A stretch of 5,430 bases of DNA from Planctomycetota bacterium. GTDB taxonomy: Bacteria > Planctomycetota > PUPC01 > DSUN01. Of this stretch, positions 1 through 5,362 are shown piece by piece. How positions within the stretch are numbered: position 1 is the stretch's first letter; each line of letters starts with the position of its first letter. Position numbers and translations under genes: made by a program. A model generated the notes under the pieces. That model searched no databases. It saw only the letters and a program-made list of their open reading frames with translations, and was not told where the DNA came from. The DNA lies in the NCBI GenBank assembly GCA_016872875.1, contig VGYW01000523.1, positions 1 through 5,430 of the forward strand. The letters are read 5' to 3'.

Positions 1-277
1 CGTGTGGGGGAAAGGGGGTGGTGTCACTGCCCCGGCACGCCAAGCATCTCTGACGCCCCCTGGAACCCGGGTCCACCACAAATCCCGCCGTCAGCCGGCA
101 CCCGGGGGGAGTGGTGAGAAATGCGGGGTAGTCCTTCCGCGTCACCGCCCGCCGCGGCACCGTGAGGCTCGCCGGCTCGCGCGGCTCATAGCGCTTGGCA
201 TCGTCCGTTGCTGTCGGCTCCGCGGCCAGGGCCGCAGCGAGCGCGATCATCGGCGAGGCAAACAGCAGGCATCGCAT
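1..277 (-). CDS. 5' end of a gene for a secreted protein of unknown function, possibly disrupted
   Basis: An open frame runs from ATG at 277 to the left edge without a stop (92 codons visible). The product starts MRCLLFASPMIALAAALAAE, a good Sec signal peptide: basic start, hydrophobic core, cleavage likely after Ala-Leu-Ala or Leu-Ala-Ala near residue 19. The mature part is Pro/Arg-rich and matches no family I recognise. AGGGGGA at 286-292 is a fair ribosome binding site for this start. An in-frame ATG at 316 would add 13 residues but sits too close to its AAGGAGG and to the predicted transcription start, so 277 is preferred. Residues 1-70 use mainly G/C-ending codons; from about residue 71 the codons become GGT, AGG, CGT, AGA, TTG and AGT, and a hairpin lies at 14-60. 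The real gene may therefore be interrupted near position 67. The 5' part is convincing; the rest is doubtful. Confidence 0.55.
   Translation of the reverse strand, partial: MRCLLFASPMIALAAALAAEPTATDDAKRYEPREPASLTVPRRAVTRKDYPAFLTTPPGCRLTAGFVVDPGSRGRQRCLACRGSDTTPFPPH
14..60. repeat. Imperfect stem-loop inside the partial gene
   Basis: GGGGG (14-18) pairs with CCCCC (56-60) and GTCA (23-26) with TGAC (51-54), separated by a small asymmetric internal loop. The 24-base loop can fold further with G-U pairs. It coincides with the stretch where codon use of the overlapping minus-strand frame deteriorates, so it may be an inserted repeat rather than coding sequence. It lacks the GTAG head seen in the other spacers, so I do not place it in that family. 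Confidence 0.35.
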
Positions 278-331
278 CCTGGTTGTCCCCCTGTCTGGTT
301 GGGCCAATTCGGGCATCCCCTCCTTGCCGCG

Positions 332-361
332 ATGGTAGCGCGGGGCAGGGGCATGGGTCAA
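332..361 (-). promoter_or_regulatory. Sigma70-like promoter of the partial left-edge gene
   Basis: On the minus strand TTGACC (361-356) is followed after 18 bases by TACCAT (337-332): five of six matches to the -35 consensus and four of six to the -10. Transcription would start near 325, giving a leader of roughly 48 bases before ATG at 277, with a purine-rich ribosome binding site in it. Spacer length and the TAC-type -10 match the promoter of the 683-residue gene, which supports both. The sequence upstream (362-465) shows no other clear signal. Confidence 0.5.
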
Positions 362-465
362 GGCCGTGAGCTGCGTAGCGGGGGTTCCGAGGTAAAGCAT
401 CGGACCAGCCGGGCTCCGGCCAACTTCATCCCAGAGGCTTGGCCCGTGCTCTGGCAAGCGCCCGG

Positions 466-609
466 TGAAGTGCGACAGCCTGTTGGAGTGCGGCGGCTTG
501 ACGCCGCTTTCCAACCAGCTCGTGCCCGAGCACTGAGCGCCGTGAAGTATCCCAAGGCGCATGGAAAGCGGCGTCAAGCCGCCGCACTCCAACAGGCTCA
601 CGCACTTCA
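466..609. repeat. 144-bp inverted repeat with 48-bp arms; REP-like GGAG-headed hairpin pair
   Basis: Positions 466-513 are the reverse complement of 562-609 with 46 of 48 bases matching; the inner 37 bases (477-513 and 562-598) are identical, with two mismatches just outside and nine more matching bases beyond. The 48-base spacer holds a small hairpin, GCTCG/CGAGC (518-531). Each arm has its own stem, GCGGCG/CGCCGC (490-507 in the left arm), preceded by GGAGTGC. The right end includes TCA at 607-609, the stop codon of the minus-strand gene, so the structure starts at the end of that reading frame. It could act as a 3' mRNA stabiliser or bidirectional terminator, but there is no T-run. I saw no target-site duplication in the flanks. 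Confidence 0.9.
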
Positions 610-2658
610 TTGAGGGGGTTGGGCGCTGTCTGCCTGGCCGCGGACGCGGAGGACGCAGGTCTTCCGCGGCGGGAGGCGGAAGGCGACGCGGGTGCGGGGG
701 CCTGAGACGGTGAAGGCGAGGGGCTCGCCTGTGGCGGCGCCAGAATCGGCTTGGACCACCTCCAACACATAGCGGCCGGGCGAGAGGAGGTAGAGCTCGG
801 CGGCCATCGGACGGGGGGCGTCGCCGAAGTGGAAAAGCTCCGCGGTGAAGTGTGTTGCGCTCCGCGCGGTGACGAGCGCCGCGATGTCCCGCGGCGGGGT
901 GAGCCATCTGACGGCCGCGAGCGGAAAATAGCCGCAGTCGCCAGGGTCGCCCGTCACCGCGGAATAGAGGAGCGACGGGTTGGGCGTCTTGATTGCGGGG
1001 ATGGCGTCGGGAAACATCATGTTCCTGCCGAAGAGTGCGGGGAAACGGAGCACACGGTCGGTGTAGCGGACCTCGCTGGTGTAGCCGGGGAAGTTCACGC
1101 GGAGGGCCTCGGCGCTGTCACGGAGCGCCGCCACGAGGGCCGCCCGGGCCCGGTCGTCCGAACCGAAGCGCGCCAGCGCACGGCTGTCCCGGACCAGCAG
1201 CTCGTCGAACTCGCCCGTGCCGCTGAGGAGCTTGTGCTTGGCGAGGGTGCGGGCGAGGAAGCCGAGCTTCTCAGCGCACCAGGCCTCGGAGCCGGGGGCG
1301 GCCTGGTCCTTTGGAGGGGCCTTTAGCCACTTGAGGCGTATGGCCGCCATAGTGCGGAGCGGCTGGAGGAACCTCTCGCTGCCGCTCGTGTGCCAGGCCA
1401 GGAGAAGGGTGTCGGCCATCATGGGCATGGCGCTGGGCCAGCGGTAGAGGCCCGCCTCGCTATGGTTCCGGGGATCCCACCAATCGGGGGAGAGTCCGCC
1501 GATGGCGCCGTCGGGCCAGTGGATGGCGGAGGGGATGATGCCCGCGGGCTTGCCGCGCTCGGAGCGGGCCGCGGCGTCCACCCAGGTGTCCAGCCACGAG
1601 GTGAAGAGCTGGCCGAGCCGCTTGTCGCCCGAGCGCTGCCAGAGGAGGAGCGCGGGCTGCACGGCGCGGGGATGGTAGACCGTGTCGCAGGCGCGCTGTG
1701 GCGTCTCGTCAACCTTGCTCACGGAGAAGTAGGTGCTCTTGAACTGGAGGAAGCCGCGCTGGTTGCGGCCAGTCCAGAGCTTCTCCATCAGCTCGGCGAG
1801 GCGGAGCGCGCGGGCCTTCCACACCGGGTTGTCGGGCTCGAGGTGCATCATCGGCGTGATGACGTCAGCGGAGTCCTCGGCCGTGTGCTCCACGTCGTAG
1901 ACGGCTGTCGTGTAACCGTCTTTCATGTGGGGCAGGCCCATCAGGGCGTTGGAGAAGCGTGCCTGGGCGGCGGTGATCTTGGGGTCGTCGAAGCCGATGA
2001 GGACTGGGACCCACCAGCGCCACATCTCGCAGTCGTCGCCCCAGCCGCCGCCGTACTGGCCGTCGGGATGCACCCGGTGCTCGATCCACCAGATGATGAT
2101 GTCGGCCAGGCGTTCGAGGTTCTCGCGCAGGAGTGCGGCCCATTCGGGCGCGCCCTCGACGGCGGGGTATTGCTTGGGGGCGGGGAGCGGCTCGCCGAGG
2201 TACATGCGGACGATGCGGTTGTCGGGGAAGGCGGCGCGGGCGGCCTTGAGAAGCTCGACCGCCTTGTCGAGGAACTGGCGGCGGAGGTCCTCGTTCCCGA
2301 TTATCCCGCCGCTCTCGAGCGTGACCCACACGAGCATCCGCGCCCTGTAGAGGCACGTGAGCGGGTAGAGGGGCGAGTCCTTGCGAACCTTGAAGTCGAA
2401 GTCGCGGGTCCTCGACACCTCGCGGCCGAAGTAGTCGAGCTTCTTCGAGCCGGTCCAGCGCTCCACACCTGCCACCATTCGGTCCGCCTCGGCCTTCAGC
2501 TCGGCATCGAGGCCCGGCAGGGCCTGGAGCTTCTTGAGCAGCTCGAGGCGGGTGGCCTCGTCGTCCGCGTTCCCCGCCTGGCGGACCAGCTCTGTCACGC
2601 GGTCGGCCTCGGCACCCAAGGCGCACACTGCAATACCCAACAGCAGCACCAATCGCAT
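607..2658 (-). CDS. Secreted mostly helical protein with C-terminal beta module, family unknown, possibly glycan-active
   Basis: 683 residues from ATG at 2658, with AGGAG at 2666-2670 seven bases upstream. The N-terminus MRLVLLLGIAVCALGAEADR is a short signal peptide, cleavable after Ala-Leu-Gly (15) or Ala-Glu-Ala (18). Residues 20-190 are helical and charged. Residues 180-440 are rich in Trp/Tyr and in helix-loop units, with conspicuous conserved-looking motifs: GGGWGDDCEMWRWW (203-216), DVEHTAEDSAD (255-265) and HWPDGAIGG (380-388) followed by PDWWDPRNHSE (391-401). Such a pattern suits an (alpha/alpha) toroid as in many glycoside hydrolases and polysaccharide lyases; Asp208, Asp209, Glu211, Glu257, His258 and Glu261 are candidate active-site residues. 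Residues 590-675 alternate in beta-strand style, like the C-terminal sandwich of such enzymes. I recognise no named family, so enzyme activity is inference. It is divergent from the SGNH gene with a 199-base gap, and its stop lies at the edge of the 466-609 repeat. Confidence 0.93.
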   Translation of the reverse strand: MRLVLLLGIAVCALGAEADRVTELVRQAGNADDEATRLELLKKLQALPGLDAELKAEADRMVAGVERWTGSKKLDYFGREVSRTRDFDFKVRKDSPLYPLTCLYRARMLVWVTLESGGIIGNEDLRRQFLDKAVELLKAARAAFPDNRIVRMYLGEPLPAPKQYPAVEGAPEWAALLRENLERLADIIIWWIEHRVHPDGQYGGGWGDDCEMWRWWVPVLIGFDDPKITAAQARFSNALMGLPHMKDGYTTAVYDVEHTAEDSADVITPMMHLEPDNPVWKARALRLAELMEKLWTGRNQRGFLQFKSTYFSVSKVDETPQRACDTVYHPRAVQPALLLWQRSGDKRLGQLFTSWLDTWVDAAARSERGKPAGIIPSAIHWPDGAIGGLSPDWWDPRNHSEAGLYRWPSAMPMMADTLLLAWHTSGSERFLQPLRTMAAIRLKWLKAPPKDQAAPGSEAWCAEKLGFLARTLAKHKLLSGTGEFDELLVRDSRALARFGSDDRARAALVAALRDSAEALRVNFPGYTSEVRYTDRVLRFPALFGRNMMFPDAIPAIKTPNPSLLYSAVTGDPGDCGYFPLAAVRWLTPPRDIAALVTARSATHFTAELFHFGDAPRPMAAELYLLSPGRYVLEVVQADSGAATGEPLAFTVSGPRTRVAFRLPPRKTCVLRVRGQADSAQPPQ

Positions 2659-2683
2659 GGGTCGTCTCCTGGGACCGCGCCCC

Positions 2684-2713
2684 AGAGTAGCCTTCCTGCG
2701 GCCTGCTTGTCAA
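2684..2713 (-). promoter_or_regulatory. Sigma70-like promoter of the 683-residue secreted-protein gene
   Basis: On the minus strand a perfect TTGACA (2713-2708) is followed after 18 bases by TACTCT (2689-2684), which keeps the T, A and final T of the -10 consensus. Transcription would begin near 2677, leaving a leader of about 19 bases that contains the AGGAG ribosome binding site (2666-2670). Architecture matches the promoter at 332-361. Confidence 0.55.
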
Positions 2714-2726
2714 CACCACTTGACAA
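2707..2726. promoter_or_regulatory. 20-bp palindrome joining two divergent -35 boxes; possible operator
   Basis: TTGTCAA (2707-2713) and TTGACAA (2720-2726) form a perfect 7-bp inverted repeat around CACCAC. Each arm contains a consensus -35 hexamer pointing outward. The symmetry may simply come from two back-to-back -35 boxes, or it may be a binding site for a dimeric regulator controlling both genes. A third TGTCAA lies at 2759-2764. Confidence 0.35.
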
Positions 2727-2748
2727 CTTCGGCCCTCCGGCGCACCAT
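2720..2748 (+). promoter_or_regulatory. Candidate promoter of the DNRLRE/SGNH gene
   Basis: A perfect TTGACA (2720-2725) is followed after 17 bases by CACCAT (2743-2748), three of six matches to the -10 consensus. The predicted start near 2755 gives a leader of about 100 bases that carries the inverted repeat at 2776-2831. The -10 is weaker than at the other two promoters, so confidence rests mostly on the -35 and the divergent arrangement. Confidence 0.4.
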
Positions 2749-2775
2749 GTTGGCCACGTGTCAAGAGGTGAGTAG

Positions 2776-2831
2776 GTTCGTAGTGCGGGCTCCAGCCCGT
2801 GTTGGGACGGCCTGAAGGCCGCACTACGAAC
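2776..2831. repeat. Cloverleaf-like inverted repeat with two GTAG-headed hairpins in the leader of the SGNH gene
   Basis: The ends GTTCGTAGTGCGG (2776-2788) and its exact reverse complement (2819-2831) form a 13-bp outer stem. Inside, GGGCT/AGCCC (2787-2798, loop CC) and CGGCCT/AGGCCG (2808-2821, loop GA) can form two small hairpins in competition with the base of the outer stem. Read from each end, both halves are GTAG-TGC followed by a 5-bp hairpin with a 2-base loop, and the two stems differ in sequence while keeping pairing. It ends 12 bases before the AAAGGAG ribosome binding site, so it will fold in the mRNA leader if transcription starts near 2755. Confidence 0.9.
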
Positions 2832-2843
2832 TGGGCCATTGAG

Positions 2844-2850
2844 AAAGGAG
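2844..2850 (+). promoter_or_regulatory. Ribosome binding site that fixes the start of the SGNH gene at 2858
   Basis: AAAGGAG lies seven bases before ATG at 2858 but only one base before the in-frame TTG at 2852. The same seven-base spacing occurs in the divergent gene (AGGAG 2666-2670, ATG at 2658). This makes ATG 2858 the start. Confidence 0.8.
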
Positions 2851-2857
2851 CTTGGCG

Positions 2858-5083
2858 ATGTGGCGGAGAACTTCCCCTGTCGTTGTTCTCTTCGTGTTGG
2901 TCGGGGTGTCGCGGGGCGAGGTGACTCTTCTACAGAACGGCGCGTCGCCCTCGCCCGACTACGCGGGGTGCAAGGACACGTGGATCAGCGATGAGTCATG
3001 GGAGAAGGGCGGCGACAACGCGAAGCGCCCCACCCTCCGCTGCGGCGGGAAGCGCGCCATCCTCATCCAGTTCGACCTCGCGCCCATCCCGAAAGACCAT
3101 GCGATCTCCAAAGCCGTCCTGCGGCTGGCCGACGCGGAGTTCCCCCGCAAGCAGGGGGGCAAGTGGGCGGTCTCCATCCTCGCCTTCCGCCTGGCCCGCG
3201 ACTGGAACGAGAACGCGAACTGGCTCCAGCACACGCGGCCGAAGGAGAAGGGGGCCGAGGCGGGGGTGTGGAAGACCCCAGGCGGCGAGCTGGATACGGA
3301 GAGCGATTTCGGCCAGGCCGACAAGGGCCTCATCGCGTCCGACGCCCTGGCCGCGGGCGCGTGGGGCCACGCGCACCAGCTCGACGTCACGCGAGTCGTC
3401 CAGCTCTGGCACGAGGGGAAGCTGCCGAACCACGGCCTGGCCCTCATCGGCCCGCTCAAGGGCCAGGGCGCGCACGTGGCGAGCAGCGATTGGTACGTGC
3501 CGGCCGCCCGCCCCGCGCTCGCCGTCGCCCACGGCCCGAAGGGGAGCGCCCCCGCCGCCATCCCGCCGCTCGAGGACGCGCCCGGCGAGCCTGCGCTCGA
3601 CCCCATCGCCCAGACGCCCGACGCGGGGAAGGCCCAGGGCGACTACGCCGTGGTCCGCATCGGCCAGAACGCCAACTGCGCCCTCCGCGGCGCGAGCACG
3701 GACGCCTACGTGAAGGAGGCCGTGCTCCGCTTCCCCGGCACCTGGGGCTGGATGACGCAATGCCGCGCGGGCGGGGCCGCGGGCGACTTGAGCCGCGCGC
3801 TCCTCTACTTCGACCTGAGCGAGATCGCGAAGGACGCCTCGATCCAGTCGGCCAAGCTCCACCTCTCGCTCGTGCCGCAGACGAGCCGGCAGGCCACCGA
3901 GTACCGCTACGGCGCATTCCTCCTCAAGCTCCCTGATGCCCCGGGGTGGAAGGCCGAAGAGGCCACGTCGGCGGAGCGCAAGGCGGCGACGCCGTGGCCG
4001 GCCGGCGGCGTCATCGCCGCCTCTACCGGCCCCGTCGCCCTCGGCAAGGCCATCACCCGCAGGGAGAAGGACCGCACGGTCCTCGACGCGATGGAGTTCG
4101 ACCTCACGGGCGCGGTGCGGGCCTGGGTGCAGGGCAAAGCGCCCAACTGCGGCATCGTGCTCGACAACCGCATCGAGGGCGGGGCCTACGATTTCCACGG
4201 CTCGCGCAGCTTCGACCCCGCGCTGCGGCCCTATCTCGAAATCAGCCTCTCGCCCGCCATCGCGAAGAAGCCCGAGCCCATCGAGGTCAAGCCCGCTCTA
4301 CCGCCGGGGGACTACTGGGTGGAGCCGATGCGCGAGGCCCGCAAGCGCTTCAAGGGCGAGGCGGGCACCCTCACCCAATACGGCGATAGCATCACGGTCA
4401 CGATGGCCTTCCTCGCCGGCCTGAGCTACGGACAGACCATCGAGGTGAAAAACTGCCCGCCCGACGTTCGCAAGGAGCTCGACGTGGTGCAGGCCTACGC
4501 CAAGCGCGAGCTGTGGCGGAAATGGAAGGACGCCCAGTGGGGCTGCACCGGCATGATGAGGTCCGACTGGCTGATCAACAACGTTGACGGCTGGCAGAAG
4601 AAGATGAACCCAGAGGCCTCGGTCATCCTCTTTGGCACGAACGACCTGGGGAGCCTCTGCCCGCCCGAGTACACCGAGAACATGGCCGCCTCCGTCCGCC
4701 GCATGCTCGCCGACGGCACGGTGCCCATGCTCACCACCACGCCGCCCGCCTCCGGCCGCCCCATCGCCCGCGAATACTGGCTGGCCGGCCTCAGCATCGG
4801 CCAGGGCCTCAAGGTGCCGGTGATTGACTACTACGGCGAAATCATGAGGCGCCGGCCCGACGACTGGGATGGCCGCCTCGAGAAGTTCGGCAAGCCCAAG
4901 GACTGCTACCAGGTCACCACCTTGATCTCGGGCGATGGCACCCACCCCTCCAACCCCAAGCAGTTCGTCAACGACTTCAGCGAGGAGGCCCTCAGCTCCA
5001 ACGGCTACAACCTGCGCGACTACATGACCCTGCGCACGTACTACCAGGTGATTGCCAAAGTGCTCAAGCCCCAGGACAAGTGA
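2858..5083 (+). CDS. Secreted DNRLRE-DNRLRE-SGNH/GDSL hydrolase
   Basis: 741 residues. MWRRTSPVVVLFVLVGVSRG is a Sec signal peptide, cleavage likely after Ser-Arg-Gly (20). Two DNRLRE-type beta-sandwich modules follow at about 21-225 and 262-465. Both show the family core, R-A-[IL]-L-x-[FY-rich]-FDL (66-74 and 313-320), then I-x-x-A-x-L-x-L, and end near a PAxRPxL- or DPALRPYLEI-like segment. Each has a Cys pair (38/62, 274/302) that could form a disulfide. After a Pro-rich linker (466-490) comes an SGNH hydrolase domain: block I QYGDSIT with nucleophile Ser511, block III GTND with Asn595, block V DGTH with Asp693 and His696; the block II Gly is probably within 562-565. DNRLRE modules are found on extracellular polysaccharide-related proteins, and some bind carbohydrate; SGNH enzymes are esterases, often carbohydrate deacetylases. 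An extracytoplasmic carbohydrate esterase is therefore likely; the substrate is unknown. It is divergent from the 683-residue gene. Confidence 0.95.
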   Translation: MWRRTSPVVVLFVLVGVSRGEVTLLQNGASPSPDYAGCKDTWISDESWEKGGDNAKRPTLRCGGKRAILIQFDLAPIPKDHAISKAVLRLADAEFPRKQGGKWAVSILAFRLARDWNENANWLQHTRPKEKGAEAGVWKTPGGELDTESDFGQADKGLIASDALAAGAWGHAHQLDVTRVVQLWHEGKLPNHGLALIGPLKGQGAHVASSDWYVPAARPALAVAHGPKGSAPAAIPPLEDAPGEPALDPIAQTPDAGKAQGDYAVVRIGQNANCALRGASTDAYVKEAVLRFPGTWGWMTQCRAGGAAGDLSRALLYFDLSEIAKDASIQSAKLHLSLVPQTSRQATEYRYGAFLLKLPDAPGWKAEEATSAERKAATPWPAGGVIAASTGPVALGKAITRREKDRTVLDAMEFDLTGAVRAWVQGKAPNCGIVLDNRIEGGAYDFHGSRSFDPALRPYLEISLSPAIAKKPEPIEVKPALPPGDYWVEPMREARKRFKGEAGTLTQYGDSITVTMAFLAGLSYGQTIEVKNCPPDVRKELDVVQAYAKRELWRKWKDAQWGCTGMMRSDWLINNVDGWQKKMNPEASVILFGTNDLGSLCPPEYTENMAASVRRMLADGTVPMLTTTPPASGRPIAREYWLAGLSIGQGLKVPVIDYYGEIMRRRPDDWDGRLEKFGKPKDCYQVTTLISGDGTHPSNPKQFVNDFSEEALSSNGYNLRDYMTLRTYYQVIAKVLKPQDK

Positions 5084-5131
5084 TGGGCCGGGCTCGAGAG
5101 GATGGCCCCCAGTTCTGGTGAACGGCTTGGG

Positions 5132-5153
5132 AGCCCCGACAGGGGCGTACTAT
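5132..5153 (-). repeat. REP-like unit A (ATAG head)
   Basis: Read on the minus strand the unit starts ATAGTACG and folds through GCCCC/GGGGC (5133-5137 with 5142-5146) around a 4-base loop. It shares 12 identical bases in inverted orientation with unit C at 5251-5271. The head differs from GTAG at its first base. Confidence 0.65.
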
Positions 5154-5158
5154 ATCAG

Positions 5159-5177
5159 CCCAGGGCGAAGCCCTGGG
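5159..5177. repeat. Perfect 8-bp hairpin H, CCCAGGGC-GAA-GCCCTGGG
   Basis: CCCAGGGC (5159-5166) and GCCCTGGG (5170-5177) pair perfectly around GAA. An inverted copy lies at 5291-5309, and the same stem sequence occurs with a longer loop at 5367-5393. It is preceded by CAG rather than GTAG. Confidence 0.85.
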
Positions 5178-5197
5178 AAGCGGGCCGAGCGTGGGTC

Positions 5198-5218
5198 AGC
5201 CCTGAAGGGGCGTGCTAC
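5198..5218 (-). repeat. REP-like unit B (GTAG head)
   Basis: On the minus strand it begins GTAGCACG and then forms CCCT/AGGG around TC. Flanking bases GCCTTGTAGC and GGGCTGACCCA recur around unit D (5330-5360, as GGGCGACCCA), although the hairpin interior differs there. Confidence 0.7.
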
Positions 5219-5250
5219 AAGGCACGGACGCCATCGCCTCCCCTCGCTGG

Positions 5251-5271
5251 GTAGTACGCCCCTACAGGGCT
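5251..5271 (+). repeat. REP-like unit C (GTAG head)
   Basis: GTAGTACG (5251-5258) is followed by CCCT/AGGG (5260-5263 with 5266-5269) with a two-base loop; G5258 and C5270 can add a pair across a bulged C5259. A bulged, imperfect stem after GTAG is typical of REP elements. Inverted relative to units A and B. Confidence 0.7.
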
Positions 5272-5290
5272 GGACCGGGGCCATCTCCCA

Positions 5291-5309
5291 TTCCCAGGGC
5301 TTCGCCCTG
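5291..5309. repeat. Inverted copy of hairpin H
   Basis: These 19 bases are the exact reverse complement of 5161-5179. The stem here is six pairs, CAGGGC/GCCCTG around TTC (5295-5309), because the outer pairs of the first copy are lost at position 5310. Confidence 0.85.
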
Positions 5310-5334
5310 ATCTTTGCCCACATCTCGGGGCCTT

Positions 5335-5353
5335 GTAGCCCGCCGACGCGGGC
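5335..5353 (+). repeat. REP-like unit D (GTAG head)
   Basis: GTAG (5335-5338) leads directly into GCCCGC/GCGGGC (5338-5343 with 5348-5353) around CGAC, sharing the G of the head. The outer flanks match unit B in inverted orientation while the stem-loop sequence does not. Confidence 0.7.
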
Positions 5354-5362
5354 GACCCAGCC

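Noticed and set aside
466..609. Composite insertion sequence or toxin-antitoxin locus in the palindrome
   Set aside because: No reading frame with coding character lies in the 48-base spacer, and no target-site duplication is visible at the ends.
2..613. 203-codon plus-strand frame
   Set aside because: Arg/His/Pro-rich composition, no ribosome binding site, antisense to the left-edge gene and running through the whole 466-609 inverted repeat.
2623..2658. Lipoprotein signal in the 683-residue protein (Ile-Ala-Val-Cys at residues 9-12)
   Set aside because: The residue before Cys is Val; a lipobox needs Gly, Ala or Ser there. A type I signal peptide fits better.
1390..2775. 461-codon plus-strand frame
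   Set aside because: Antisense shadow of the 683-residue gene; it has no plausible ribosome binding site, the peptide is Gly/Val/Glu-rich without domain features, and it overruns the divergent promoters.
2776..2831. tRNA or riboswitch suggested by the cloverleaf-like fold
   Set aside because: There are only two inner hairpins with 2-base loops, no tRNA arm consensus or anticodon loop, and no known aptamer core; the symmetric GTAG heads point to a palindromic repeat pair.
2852..2857. TTG start for the SGNH gene
   Set aside because: Only one base separates it from AAAGGAG, whereas ATG 2858 has seven-base spacing and gives a cleaner signal peptide start.
2996..4198. 400-codon minus-strand frame and similar long frames inside the SGNH gene
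   Set aside because: In GC-rich coding DNA stop codons are rare in other frames. These peptides are Arg/Gly/Ala-rich and show no motifs, while the plus frame contains the DNRLRE and SGNH signatures.
5085..5108. GGGCC/GGCCC hairpin as intrinsic terminator of the SGNH gene
   Set aside because: Only a five-pair stem with a 14-base loop and no T-run follows it.
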